Below are positions 7,450 to 15,857 of a DNA stretch of 44,625 bases, one piece after another (position 1 is the stretch's first letter; each line of letters starts with the position of its first letter). Below the pieces are notes generated by a model. The model saw only the letters and a list, made by a program, of their open reading frames with translations. It was not told the origin of the DNA and ran no database searches. A program made the position numbers and the translations under genes. Origin of the DNA: Candidatus Hydrogenedentota bacterium (lineage in GTDB: Bacteria; Hydrogenedentota; Hydrogenedentia; Hydrogenedentales; SLHB01); NCBI GenBank assembly GCA_016215105.1, contig JACRLJ010000073.1, forward strand, positions 61,876 to 106,500, written 5' to 3'.

Positions 7450-8130
7450 ATGGAATTGATGCGTTTTGCGGTCGAGCACGACTGGGCGGTGTTGCTGCCC
7501 ATCGTGTTGTGCTCGCTGTTGGTGGTGGCGGTGGCGCTGGAGCGGTGGCGGTTCTACCGCAAGAACCAGCGCGACGTGGTCGAGTTTTTCCACGCTTTGC
7601 AGCAGGAACTCCAGCGCAACAACCTCAAAGGCGCGCTCGAAATCAGCCGCGAGGCCGGCGGCGTGCTCGGGGAAGTGTCTGAAGAAGGCGTGCGCGCCAT
7701 GGCGGAGCGCCGGGAAGGGTTTGACCGGTCGTTCGACATTGCGGCGGCCCTCGTCGCGCGGAAGCTCGAGCGCAATCTGCCCATCGTTGGCACCATCGCG
7801 ACCATCGCGCCCTACCTGGGCCTCTTCGGGACCGTGGTGCGTATCCTGATGACCTTCGGTGAAATGTCCACCGCGGCGGGAAGCAGCGCGGCCCCGGCGA
7901 TCATGTCCGGGATTGGGTCCGCCCTGATTGCCACGGCGGCCGGCTTGGCGGTGGCGATTTTGGCCGTCGCGCTGAACAATTACTTTCAGACCATCGTTAC
8001 GCGCTTCGAGGACGATTTCCAGTTGCTGAAATTGCTCTTCCTGTCCTTTGTGGACATCGCGCCCAAGCGCACCGAACCGGCCGCCCCCCAGCCGTTCGTG
8101 CGGTCCGCGGCGCAACGTCCCCGCGAATAG
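7450..8130 (+). CDS. MotA/TolQ/ExbB proton channel family protein
   Basis: The 226-residue inner-membrane protein has three hydrophobic segments: about 10-28 (WAVLLPIVLCSLLVVAVAL), about 115-138 (after L-P-I-V-G-T-I-A-T-I-A-P-Y-L-G-L-F-G-T-V) and about 150-178 (I-G-S-A-L-I-A-T-A-A-G-L-A-V-A-I). The L-G-L-F-G-T-V and A-L-I-A-T-A-x-G-L-x-V-A-I signatures are those of ExbB/TolQ. With ExbD it couples the proton-motive force to an outer-membrane or envelope process. Two ExbD genes follow at 12 bp and then with a 4-bp overlap, so this is an operon. No TonB or outer-membrane receptor gene is present here, so the energised partner is not identifiable from context. Confidence 0.93.
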   Translation: MELMRFAVEHDWAVLLPIVLCSLLVVAVALERWRFYRKNQRDVVEFFHALQQELQRNNLKGALEISREAGGVLGEVSEEGVRAMAERREGFDRSFDIAAALVARKLERNLPIVGTIATIAPYLGLFGTVVRILMTFGEMSTAAGSSAAPAIMSGIGSALIATAAGLAVAILAVALNNYFQTIVTRFEDDFQLLKLLFLSFVDIAPKRTEPAAPQPFVRSAAQRPRE

Positions 8131-8142
8131 GACGCGCCCGCC

Positions 8143-8619
8143 ATGCAAGTCGCCTCGGGCGGTTCCAAACGCCGCAGGCCCGTGTTCAACGAGATCAACA
8201 TCACGCCGCTGACAGACATCTTCCTGGTGCTGCTTATCATCATGATGGTGGTGGCGCCCGCGTTGACCCAGGCGCGGCGCGATATCAAGCCGCCGGTGAT
8301 CGAGGGTGGAGGGGGACTGGACCAGCGCAAGCTCACCGTCGAAGTCACGAAAGACGGCGAATGCTATGCGGATGGCAAGGCGATCGCCGTGGACAATCTC
8401 GAGGCGTTTCTCAAAGGGAAATCCGAAACTACGAAGCAGAGTTCGCTCATCGTGCAGGCGGACCGCCTTGCGAAAAACAAGATGACGATGAAGGTGTATG
8501 AGGCGGCGCAGAACGCCGGGTTCAATGAGATTACCATCGCCGGTCAAGCCCTGCCGGAGAGCCGCGCAAAGGAACTCGAGGAACTCAATAAGAAGCCTGA
8601 CGAGGCGGCCGCGCCATGA
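8143..8619 (+). CDS. ExbD/TolR family protein 1
   Basis: The 158-residue protein has a short cytoplasmic N-terminus and one transmembrane helix with the family aspartate: N-E-I-N-I-T-P-L-T-D-I-F-L-V-L-L-I-I-M-M. The periplasmic domain (about 45-145) has the ExbD pattern L-T-V-E-V ... A-I-A-V-D-N-L-E-A-F-L, ending in an L-x-x-L-N-K-K-P-rich tail. The helix Asp is the proton-carrying residue in this family. It follows exbB directly and overlaps the second exbD by 4 bp (ATGA). Confidence 0.93.
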   Translation: MQVASGGSKRRRPVFNEINITPLTDIFLVLLIIMMVVAPALTQARRDIKPPVIEGGGGLDQRKLTVEVTKDGECYADGKAIAVDNLEAFLKGKSETTKQSSLIVQADRLAKNKMTMKVYEAAQNAGFNEITIAGQALPESRAKELEELNKKPDEAAAP

Positions 8620-9098
8620 GCAAGAAGCACCGGCAGGTCTTCAATGAAATCAACATCACCCGACTGACCGATATCTTTCTGGTGCTGTTGATCATCATGA
8701 TGGTCGTGGCGCCCATGCTGGATTACCGGGGGTTGAAGCTGGAGTTCTTTGCCAGCGACACGCGCTCCGAAACCACCGAAGAACCAAAACTGATCAAGCT
8801 GACTATTGGCGCGGACGGCGCATTTACGGTGGACGGCGCGGCAGTCGCGCCCGATGGGTTGGACGCAGGTATCAAGCAGGCCTTGACGCAGAATCCTGAC
8901 GGGATTGTGATCGAGGCGGACCCCGAGTCCTACCACGAGGCCACGACGCTGGCGTTGGACGCCGCGCAGTCCGCGGGCATCACGCGCATCGCCGTCACCG
9001 AGGCCGCGCCGCCAGCGCCCGAGCCTGAGCCACAACCCGCGCCTGAACCCAAGCCGAAGTCAAAACCCAAGGCCGGCGCCAAGAAGCCCGGCGTTTAG
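8616..9098 (+). CDS. ExbD/TolR family protein 2
   Basis: The 160-residue protein is a second ExbD whose membrane segment is almost identical to the first (F-N-E-I-N-I-T-R-L-T-D-I-F-L-V-L-L-I-I-M-M), but with Arg replacing the Pro before L-T-D. The periplasmic part has diverged, and the C-terminus is a Pro/Glu/Lys-rich tail (PAPEPEPQPAPEPKPKSKPK) that may cross the periplasm like the TonB spacer. The pair suggests a hetero-oligomeric ExbD stalk. It is the last gene of the exbB operon. Confidence 0.92.
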   Translation: MSKKHRQVFNEINITRLTDIFLVLLIIMMVVAPMLDYRGLKLEFFASDTRSETTEEPKLIKLTIGADGAFTVDGAAVAPDGLDAGIKQALTQNPDGIVIEADPESYHEATTLALDAAQSAGITRIAVTEAAPPAPEPEPQPAPEPKPKSKPKAGAKKPGV

Positions 9099-9396
9099 GC
9101 TGGCGCCGCAGGAGTATCGTCTCGTCCTGTTTCAAAACGCTACACTCCCCGACCGGTTTTGATATTGTCCTCCGTACCCAGTTCAGGACGCCTCTCCTTC
9201 CATTCGCTGTAATCGGCGTTCACGCAAGCTGTTACAAATGAATCTTCTCGGAATTACGGAACTCCTCCGGGTGGCATAGGCATTGCTTCCATCTCACTGA
9301 AGTGTCGATCCATGAAGCGGCGGAAGCCGTTCCGTGCGTCACATCCCAGACGTGGAAATCTGACAGATGTCATTTGTATAGAGGAGGTAGTGCAGC

Positions 9397-11193
9397 ATGG
9401 GTAAAGTAATCGGCATCGACTTGGGCACGACGAACTCGTGCGTAGCCATAATGGAAAGCGGTGAGCCTACCGTTATCGCGAACACCGAAGGTAACCGGAC
9501 TACGCCGTCCGTGGTCGCCTTTACGCAGGACGGGGAACGTCTGGTCGGCGCGGCCGCGGACTGCCAGGTAGACATCCAAGGCAAGGCGTATCGTCCGCCC
9601 GAGATCTCGGCGATGATCCTGCAAAAGATGAAAGAGACCGCCGAGTCCTATCTGGGCGAAAAGGTGACGCAAGCGGTGGTCACTGTGCCGGCGTACTTCA
9701 ATGACGCGCAACGCCAAGCGACGAAGGACGCGGGCCGCATCGCGGGTCTCGACGTGCTACGTATCATCAACGAGCCGACAGCGGCGGCCTTGGCCTATGG
9801 TCTCGACAAGAAAAAGAACGAAAAGATCGCGGTCTACGACCTCGGCGGCGGCACGTTCGATATTTCGATTCTCTCGATTGGCGACGACAGCTTCGAGGTG
9901 CTCAGCACCAACGGCGACACGCACCTCGGCGGTGACGACTTCGACCAGCGCGTGATCGACTGGCTCGCGGACGAGTTCAAGAAAGAGCAGGCTATTGATC
10001 TGCGCAAAGACGCCATGGCGTTGCAGCGCCTCAAGGAAGGCGCTGAAAAGGCGAAGTGCGAGTTGTCCTCGAGCATGCAAACCGACGTGAATTTGCCATT
10101 CATCACGGCGGACGCGTCGGGGCCAAAGCATCTGAACGTGCGCCTCACGCGCGCCAAACTCGAACAGTTGTGCGAAGAGTTGTTGGAACGCACCAAGGAA
10201 CCGTGCCGGAAAGCGTTGGCAGACGCCGGAATCAAGCCGACCGATATCAACGAAGTAATCCTTGTCGGCGGAATGACCCGCATGCCAGCTGTCGGTGAAA
10301 TTGTGAAGAACTTGTTCGGCAAAGAACCGCATCGCGGGGTAAACCCCGATGAAGTCGTGGCGGTTGGCGCTGCGATACAGGGCGGCGTGTTGTCCGGCGA
10401 AGTGAAGGACGTGCTTCTGCTCGACGTGACGCCTTTGTCGCTGGGCATAGAGACGCTCGGCGGAATCACGACCAAGCTAATCGAGCGCAACACGACGATC
10501 CCGGTGACGAAACGCCAAGTGTTCTCGACCGCCTCGGACAGCCAGACCGCGGTAACGGTCCATGTATTGCAGGGCGAACGCGAGTTCGCGAAGGACAACC
10601 GCACGCTGGGTCAGTTCAATCTGGAAGGCATTCCCATGGCCCCGCGCGGCGTGCCGCAGATCGAGGTCGCCTTCGACATCGACGCAAACGGCATCGTACA
10701 TGTGTCCGCGAAGGATCTCGGCACCGGCAAAGAGCAGAAGATCCGGATCGAATCTTCGAGTGGACTGAGCGAGGCCGAAGTGCAGCGGCTGGTCAAGGAA
10801 GCCGAGAGTCACGCGAAAGACGACCAAGCCCGCAAACACTCCGTCGAACTGCGCAACAACGCGGACGCGCTGATCTACAGCACCGAAAAGATGCTGAAAG
10901 AAAATGCGGACAAGATCGGCGCTGAAGACAAGGCCAACGTCGAGAATGCCCTGAACTCGTTGCGCGATGCAGTGAAGCGCGATGACCTCGAAGGTATCGA
11001 AGCCGCCATGGGCAAAGTGACTGCGGCGTCGCACAAACTCGCGGAGGCGATGTACGCGGCGGCGAAGACCCAGGCCCAACCTGGCCCCGAGGCGGCCGAG
11101 AAGTCCGAGAGTCCCGCGGGTGACCAGGCGGCGGGTCCGCACGCGGACGCCGTGGACGCTGATTTCACGGTGGTCAACGACAAGAACAACTAA
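9397..11193 (+). CDS. dnaK: DnaK (Hsp70) with internal ATPase-domain deletion
   Basis: This 598-residue Hsp70 chaperone has the expected G-I-D-L-G-T-T-N-S phosphate loop, [10 protein letters not shown], the [12 protein letters not shown] block, the inter-domain [12 protein letters not shown] linker, a full substrate-binding domain and a C-terminal lid. The start is supported by GAGGAGGT upstream. The oddity is near residue 57: after [13 protein letters not shown]57 the text continues [14 protein letters not shown]. Relative to E. coli DnaK this skips about 45 residues (A58-W102), including the N-P-x-x-T and I-K-R-L-I-G-R segments with catalytic Lys70. Frame and flanks are perfect. The gene stands alone, with no grpE or dnaJ beside it and no CIRCE element seen. 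Either this is a specialised or inactive paralogue, or an assembly collapse. Confidence 0.93.
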   Translation: MGKVIGIDLGTTNSCVAIMESGEPTVIANTEGNRTTPSVVAFTQDGERLVGAAADCQVDIQGKAYRPPEISAMILQKMKETAESYLGEKVTQAVVTVPAYFNDAQRQATKDAGRIAGLDVLRIINEPTAAALAYGLDKKKNEKIAVYDLGGGTFDISILSIGDDSFEVLSTNGDTHLGGDDFDQRVIDWLADEFKKEQAIDLRKDAMALQRLKEGAEKAKCELSSSMQTDVNLPFITADASGPKHLNVRLTRAKLEQLCEELLERTKEPCRKALADAGIKPTDINEVILVGGMTRMPAVGEIVKNLFGKEPHRGVNPDEVVAVGAAIQGGVLSGEVKDVLLLDVTPLSLGIETLGGITTKLIERNTTIPVTKRQVFSTASDSQTAVTVHVLQGEREFAKDNRTLGQFNLEGIPMAPRGVPQIEVAFDIDANGIVHVSAKDLGTGKEQKIRIESSSGLSEAEVQRLVKEAESHAKDDQARKHSVELRNNADALIYSTEKMLKENADKIGAEDKANVENALNSLRDAVKRDDLEGIEAAMGKVTAASHKLAEAMYAAAKTQAQPGPEAAEKSESPAGDQAAGPHADAVDADFTVVNDKNN

Positions 11194-11220
11194 GCGGCGC
11201 GGCATCGGTAAACGTAAACC

Positions 11221-11258
11221 ACGCGGGCGCGGGGAGCGAGTCCTCTCCGTGTCCGCGT
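11221..11258 (+). terminator. Hairpin after dnaK
   Basis: ACGCGGGCGCGGGGAGC (11221-11237) pairs with CCTCTCCGTGTCCGCGT (11242-11258), using several G-U wobbles, over nearly the whole length around a 4-nt loop, 27 bp after the dnaK stop. No long U-tract follows, so this is a probable but not certain terminator. Confidence 0.45.
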
Positions 11259-11394
11259 ACTTGCGTTACACAAATCCTCTCAAAGATGCTAGGGTATGCG
11301 ATGATTAGGCGAGGCCGGTGAGAGTATGGTAGACTGTGAAGCATCGTGAGTCCCGGTTCAGGGACGGATGCGGTTCAGAGACGGAAAGTGGCAG

Positions 11395-11808
11395 ATGAAT
11401 ATATCTTCGCGGTGCGAGTACGCGTGCCGGGCGGTGGTGGAACTGGGCAGGCTCCAAAACAACGAGGAGCCTGTTCGCGCGACGGATATCGCCGAAAAGC
11501 GCGGAATTCCCGAGAAATATCTGGTCCACATCATGCTCCAACTCAAGCGAGCGGGCATTGTGAGGAGCGTCCGCGGCGCCCAAGGCGGCTATATGCTTGC
11601 GCAGTCCCCCGAGGATATAACACTATTTAGCATCGTCAACGCCATCGACGGACCGGTACTCGATCCGCTGCCGGTGGAAGATTCTCGGGCGCCCGACCTT
11701 GAGATCTCGTGGAAGGCCGTCGCCAAAGGCATCAACCGGGTTCTCGAGGGCGTGACGGTACGCGACCTGTTGGATAGGGCCGCAAAAGCCGACATGTACT
11801 ACATTTGA
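11395..11808 (+). CDS. Rrf2 family transcriptional regulator
   Basis: I place the start at ATG 11395 because the product then begins M-N-I-S-S-R-C-E-Y-A-C-R-A-V-V-E-L, matching the usual M-K-I-S-x-x-x-x-Y-A-L-R-A-L Rrf2 start (137 residues); upstream starts add unrelated sequence. A winged helix-turn-helix follows (I-A-E-K-R-G-I-P-E-K-Y-L-V-H-I-M-L-Q-L-K-R-A-G-I-V-R-S-V-R-G-A-Q-G-G-Y). The three cysteines that hold an Fe-S cluster in IscR/NsrR, normally in the loop after the wing, are absent; the only Cys residues are near the N-terminus. It is therefore probably a cluster-free member or senses another signal. It stands as a single gene between dnaK and an ankyrin lipoprotein, and its target is unknown. 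Confidence 0.88.
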   Translation: MNISSRCEYACRAVVELGRLQNNEEPVRATDIAEKRGIPEKYLVHIMLQLKRAGIVRSVRGAQGGYMLAQSPEDITLFSIVNAIDGPVLDPLPVEDSRAPDLEISWKAVAKGINRVLEGVTVRDLLDRAAKADMYYI

Positions 11809-11903
11809 GCGTTCGGCGCGCCGGCGTACTCGAACCGTGTCCCGTTCTGATCGACGCCATCAGAATCGGAGTTTTTTGCGATGTGGGGATACACTGAATC
11901 ACA

Positions 11904-12566
11904 ATGCGCGTGACCGCGTTCATACTCGTGACTTGCTTACTCGCCGCCGCGACGGGTTGCGGCTCCTTCGCGCCAAGTTTAGACGCGCATGACGCCGTGT
12001 TTGAAGCCGCCAAGCAGGGTGATCCCGTCAAGCTCGAACACGCACTCAAACAGGACCCGGGGTTGGTCAGCGCGCGCACGGCGGACTTCCAGACCCCGCT
12101 GCACGTTGCCGCCTTCGCAAATCAGGTGGCGGCGGTAGAGACGCTGCTGGCAAATGGCGCCGACGTGGCGGCGGTGGACGATCACCGGCAGACGCCGCTG
12201 CACCTCGCCGCATACCAGGGATATGTCGAGGTAGCCACCGCGCTCGTTGCCCATGGGGCCAACGTTAACGCAAAGAATGACACCGGTCAGGCGCCGCTGC
12301 ATTGGGCCGTCGGGATGAACCAGCCCAAGATGGTGGAATTCCTGCTGTCGAAGAAAGCGGAGGTGAACCTCCGCAACAACGCCGATCAGACGGCGCTGCA
12401 AGGAGCGGCGGCGTTGGGGTTTCTGGACTTGGTGAAACTGTTGGTAGACCGCGGGGCAAACCTGAACTTGAGAGCGCAGAACGGCCAAACCGCGCTGGCG
12501 CTTGCCGTCAAGGCAGGCAAGACGGACGTGGCGGAATTCCTGCGGGGTAAGGGCGCAACAGAATAA
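11904..12566 (+). CDS. Ankyrin-repeat lipoprotein
   Basis: The 220-residue protein has a lipoprotein signal (MRVTAFILVTCLLAAATGC19) and then five or six ankyrin repeats, for example T-P-L-H-V-A-A-F-A-N-Q, T-P-L-H-L-A-A-Y-Q-G and A-P-L-H-W-A-V, each followed by L-L-x-x-G-A-D/N-V. The solenoid fills residues 28-218. Ankyrin repeats mediate protein-protein contacts; here the platform would face the periplasm from a lipid anchor. No enzymatic domain is present. It is separated from its neighbours by about 95 and 45 bp with no obvious operon partner. Confidence 0.88.
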   Translation: MRVTAFILVTCLLAAATGCGSFAPSLDAHDAVFEAAKQGDPVKLEHALKQDPGLVSARTADFQTPLHVAAFANQVAAVETLLANGADVAAVDDHRQTPLHLAAYQGYVEVATALVAHGANVNAKNDTGQAPLHWAVGMNQPKMVEFLLSKKAEVNLRNNADQTALQGAAALGFLDLVKLLVDRGANLNLRAQNGQTALALAVKAGKTDVAEFLRGKGATE

Positions 12567-12611
12567 TTTCGAGTCTCCGGCCTCTGGACACGGTTCCTGG
12601 AAGTGACGCCG

Positions 12612-13772
12612 ATGAATCGCATCAACGTACTGTACTTGATTCGCACGTGGGCTCTGGGGGGATCGCACACCATTGTGCTCCACCTGCTCAAACATCTGCC
12701 CCGAGACCGCTTCAATATCGTCTGTGTTCCCTACGATACGGCTTCGCACAGCGACGACGCGTTTATCGAGCTACTGCGCAAGAATGGCCTGGAGGTAGCG
12801 GAAGAGCGCATTCCCTGGCACGAGCGGTCGAACTGGTTCAGGGCGCGCGACATGATTTCAGCCCTGATCAAGACATATCAGATCGACCTGCTGCACACCC
12901 ACGACCCGCAGTCGGTCGTGCTGGCGGGGTTGGGGCGCAAACGATGGCCCTGCGCGTGCGTGGCGAGCGAATACGGATATTGGAGGCGTCTGTTTCCCCT
13001 TCGCAGTCACGTCTATACGTTCGTCGAGCAGTATATGGCGCTGCCCGCATACGAGCGCGTCATCACCGTATCGGAAGATATGAAGCGTCAGATTCTGGCG
13101 GGCGGCACGCGCAAAAGCCGATTGCGCATCGTGCGTACCGGATTGGATCTCGACATGCTTCAGACTCCCTCCACGCGCGAAACCATGCGGAACCACTTGG
13201 GTATTCCCGAAGACGCCTGTGTTGTGGGAACCGTTGGACGCATCTATTTCGAGAAAGGGCACGCATATCTAATAATGGCGGTGGCGGGCCTCTCCGGCAT
13301 CTATCCTAACGTGCGCCTGCTTGTCGTGGGAACAGGGCCGCTCCTTCCCGGGCTGCGGGCGCTCGCCATCAAGCTGGGTATTGAGGACCGGGTTATCTTT
13401 ACCGGCTATTTCGAGGACTTGGCCGGAGCCTTGTCCGCAATGGATGTCTTCGCATTGACGTCCATTCTAGAAGAGGGTTTCCCGACCGTGCTGCTCGAAG
13501 CCCAAGCCATGGGTCTGCCTGTCGTCGCGTCCGACATTGGCGGTACCCCGGAGACGATCGACCCGGGCCGAACGGGCCTGCTGGCGCCGCCGAAGGATGT
13601 GCAGGCGCTGATGAATGCGCTGGGACAGCTATTGGGTGATCCGGAGCGCCGCCGGACGATGGGTGACGCGGCGCGCGTGTGGCTTCGGGACACCTTCACG
13701 CTCGAGGCGATGATTTCGGGCGTGAGCGCGGTGTACGAGGAAGCGCTCGCCGAGTATCGCGGAACCCCATGA
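12612..13772 (+). CDS. GT4-family glycosyltransferase
   Basis: The product (386 residues from ATG 12612; a GTG at 12603 is possible) is a two-domain GT-B enzyme. The N-terminal half opens N-V-L-Y-L-I-R-T-W-A-L-G-G-S-H and contains D-L-L-H-T-H-D-P-Q-S. The C-terminal half has V-G-T-V-G-R-I-Y-F-E-K-G-H, L-L-V-V-G-T-G-P and the E-x7-E sugar-nucleotide motif in E-E-G-F-P-T-V-L-L-E-A with V-V-A-S-D-I-G-G-T-P-E. It should transfer a sugar from an NDP-sugar to a growing surface glycan at the cytoplasmic membrane face; donor and acceptor are unknown. Its stop overlaps the start of the next glycosyltransferase (ATGA). Confidence 0.9.
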   Translation: MNRINVLYLIRTWALGGSHTIVLHLLKHLPRDRFNIVCVPYDTASHSDDAFIELLRKNGLEVAEERIPWHERSNWFRARDMISALIKTYQIDLLHTHDPQSVVLAGLGRKRWPCACVASEYGYWRRLFPLRSHVYTFVEQYMALPAYERVITVSEDMKRQILAGGTRKSRLRIVRTGLDLDMLQTPSTRETMRNHLGIPEDACVVGTVGRIYFEKGHAYLIMAVAGLSGIYPNVRLLVVGTGPLLPGLRALAIKLGIEDRVIFTGYFEDLAGALSAMDVFALTSILEEGFPTVLLEAQAMGLPVVASDIGGTPETIDPGRTGLLAPPKDVQALMNALGQLLGDPERRRTMGDAARVWLRDTFTLEAMISGVSAVYEEALAEYRGTP

Positions 13773-14878
13773 GAATTGGCATTGACGCGCACGCGCTGGG
13801 CACTGGCGCCGGGGGCAATGAGTCGTACATGCGCTCGCTGCTGCGCGCCTTGGGCCGGCACGCGCCGCAACTTGATGTGGTCGCGCTTGTGGGGCCGGAG
13901 TACGCTGCGGATCGTAGCGATCCCATGCGCCAGACCACCTACACGCTGCCCGTACGATCATCGTATCTCCGCGTCCCGCTCGCGCTGCCGTGGGCAGCGT
14001 GGCGCGCAAGACTCGACCTGTTGCATGTGCAGTTCAATGCGCCGCCATGGTGTCCGTGTCCGTATGTGACCAGTGTGCATGACTTGTGCTGGGAGCGTTA
14101 CCCCGAGTACTTGCCCGCGCGCGATCGCCATCGGCTCACGATGCTGATGCCCGGAACCATACGGCGCGCCGCCCGCATATTCGCTCTGACCCACGCGATA
14201 AAAGACGAGATCGCGGCCGAGTATCGTGTGCCGCCGGACCGCATCGACGTCGTGTCGCCAGCGGCAGACCCGGTCTTTGCGCCCGTTCGTGACGAGGCGC
14301 GGCTCGCGGCAGTGCGGACGAAATACGGGCTGCCCCAGGGTTACGTGTTGTATGTGGGCGCGTTGCAGCCGCGCAAGAATCTGGCGCGGCTCGCGGCGGC
14401 GTTTGCGCGGCTAGAGGACAGAGGGCTTACGCATCGCCTGGTCATCGTGGGAAAACGGGCGTGGCTCTATGGAGATATGTTGGCGCAGATCGAAGCGCTG
14501 AAGCTCGGGGATCGGTTGGTGTTCACCGGATACGTTGACGGCGCAGACCTGCCTGCTTTGTATACTGCCGCAAGCGCGTTCGCCTACGTGTCTTTGTACG
14601 AGGGCTTCGGTATCCCCGTTCTCGAGGCCTTGGCTTGCGCAACGCCCACGCTTATCGGCAATGATCCCGCCGTCACGGAGGTCGCCGGTGACGCCGCGCT
14701 GCCGTGCGACCCGCGTGACATAAGCGCCATCGAAGCGGGCCTTGCCCGCATACTGACGGACGCGTCTCTCCGCGCGGATTTGCGCGAAAAGGGACCACGC
14801 CGCGCTAGCGTCTATTCGGAAGAGGTCATGGCGGCTGGCGCGCTACAGGCCTACGAGCGTCTCTCACTTCGCCAGTAA
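13769..14878 (+). CDS. GT4-family glycosyltransferase
   Basis: Start at ATG 13769, overlapping the previous stop by 4 bp; the 369-residue product then begins M-R-I-G-I-D-A-H-A-L-G-T-G-A-G-G-N-E, the expected GT-B opening. Later motifs: H-D-L-C-W-E-R-Y-P-E-Y, Y-V-L-Y-V-G-A-L-Q-P-R-K-N-L, L-V-I-V-G-K-R-A-W, F-T-G-Y-V and the E-x7-E block S-L-Y-E-G-F-G-I-P-V-L-E-A-L. This composition is typical of mannosyltransferase-like GT4 enzymes of capsule and O-antigen pathways, but the sugar cannot be assigned. Together with 12612-13772 it forms a two-gene operon. Confidence 0.9.
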   Translation: MRIGIDAHALGTGAGGNESYMRSLLRALGRHAPQLDVVALVGPEYAADRSDPMRQTTYTLPVRSSYLRVPLALPWAAWRARLDLLHVQFNAPPWCPCPYVTSVHDLCWERYPEYLPARDRHRLTMLMPGTIRRAARIFALTHAIKDEIAAEYRVPPDRIDVVSPAADPVFAPVRDEARLAAVRTKYGLPQGYVLYVGALQPRKNLARLAAAFARLEDRGLTHRLVIVGKRAWLYGDMLAQIEALKLGDRLVFTGYVDGADLPALYTAASAFAYVSLYEGFGIPVLEALACATPTLIGNDPAVTEVAGDAALPCDPRDISAIEAGLARILTDASLRADLREKGPRRASVYSEEVMAAGALQAYERLSLRQ

Positions 14879-14964
14879 GCTCTGTCAATAACGCGACGAT
14901 GTGATCTGCGAGCGGCGGCCCATCGCCCCATTCTCACCGCGGCGCGAAGGATCTCGCCGGATCA

Positions 14965-14982
14965 CGAAAAACTAGTTTTTCG
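14965..14982. promoter_or_regulatory. 18-bp perfect palindrome before corrinoid operon
   Basis: CGAAAAACTAGTTTTTCG is fully self-complementary. It lies between the glycosyltransferase operon and the corrinoid operon; TACAAT at 14996-15001 could be a -10 element of the latter. A second palindrome, CCGTTAACGG, is at 15003-15012. It could be an operator or a terminator stem for the upstream operon. Confidence 0.4.
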
Positions 14983-15102
14983 CAGCTTAATGAGATACAA
15001 TTCCGTTAACGGTTTGTGCCGGGATCAGTGGGGCGGGGATATGGGAGAGAGCCATCCGGCTGGTTCTCGCAAACGGTACGGTCTTTATTTTCCGCGCGAG
15101 CG

Positions 15103-15117
15103 GACGGCGTAGCCGTC
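15103..15117 (+). other. Hairpin in corrinoid operon leader
   Basis: GACGGC and GCCGTC arms enclose a 3-nt loop, 33 bp before the start codon at 15150. The leader also contains GAGAGCCATCCGGCTGGTTC near 15047-15066, which can pair GCC with GGC. I compared the leader with the cobalamin riboswitch core and did not find the B12 box. Confidence 0.3.
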
Positions 15118-15149
15118 GTGCGCGGCGCCGCCGTATTGGAGAACGCACC

Positions 15150-15857
15150 ATGGGAGTAGGTCCCACCGGAGCCCCGGAGGAACGTAGTTCGCCGTTGTCG
15201 GTGGTGGTAGCCGCCTACAACGAAGCCATCTACGATACGGACCGCGACCGGGCGTTGCATATCGTTCGCTCCGCCGTTGACGGCGGTGTATCTCCCGAAT
15301 CCATCGTATTCGATGTCGTCATGCCTTCGCTGGAAATGATGGTTAAGTCCATTAGCGAGACCTTTGACGCCAACCTGGCCCAGCACTTCATGGCGGCCCA
15401 GATCGCCGAGCAGGTCTCGGACGAGATGATCGCCAAGTTTCGCACCCCCCCTGAATTGCTGGGCCATGTGGTGATCGGAACTTCGCCGGGGGACTTCCAC
15501 GGCTTGGGAAAACGTATTGTGACGGGTTGTCTCCGTTCGCAGATGATCGGGGTGATCGATCTGGGGCTGAATGTCCCGGCCGACCAATTTGTGAATGAGG
15601 CAGTGGCCAGACACTGTCAAGTGATCGCCGTATCGTCAATGATGGTTCACACCGCGATGGGCGAGGGCGGTTGCCTTGGGATTCGCCAAATCCTTCAAGA
15701 ACGCGGTCTCGAGGATCGCATCAAGATCATCGCCGGTGGCGCGCCCTATCGGCATGATCCGGAACTCTACAAGCGGGTAGGCGCCGACGCCTTCTCGGCA
15801 AGCGCGATCGAGGCCGGGGGTGTCGTCAGGGAACTAATTGCAGAGGTCACGCGATGA
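15150..15857 (+). CDS. Corrinoid (B12-binding) protein of methyltransferase system
   Basis: The 235-residue protein has a helical N-terminal cap (about 15-105; E-x-M-M-V-K-S-I-S-E-T-F) and a Rossmann-like B12 domain with the base-off/His-on signature D115-F-H117-G-L-G, His117 being the lower cobalt ligand. S-S-M-M-V-H-T and A-G-G-A-P-Y follow at the expected spacing. Such proteins (MtaC/MtbC/MetH-cap type) carry a methyl group on Co(III) between a substrate-specific methyltransferase and a second transferase. The start has TTGGAG upstream. It overlaps the UroD-family gene by 4 bp, so the two act together. No RamA-type reactivase is present in the window. Confidence 0.88.
   Translation: MGVGPTGAPEERSSPLSVVVAAYNEAIYDTDRDRALHIVRSAVDGGVSPESIVFDVVMPSLEMMVKSISETFDANLAQHFMAAQIAEQVSDEMIAKFRTPPELLGHVVIGTSPGDFHGLGKRIVTGCLRSQMIGVIDLGLNVPADQFVNEAVARHCQVIAVSSMMVHTAMGEGGCLGIRQILQERGLEDRIKIIAGGAPYRHDPELYKRVGADAFSASAIEAGGVVRELIAEVTR

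Noticed and set aside
7447-8547. 366-codon minus-strand open frame
   Set aside because: It is the shadow of exbB/exbD, whose families are unmistakable. Its product is His/Arg-rich and without a domain.
9099-9396. CIRCE heat-shock operator before dnaK
   Set aside because: No TTAGCACTC/GAGTGCTAA inverted repeat or close variant is present, and no clear sigma32-type promoter either.
14990-15149. Cobalamin riboswitch before the corrinoid operon
   Set aside because: Expected from context, but the B12 box and the other conserved core blocks are not found.
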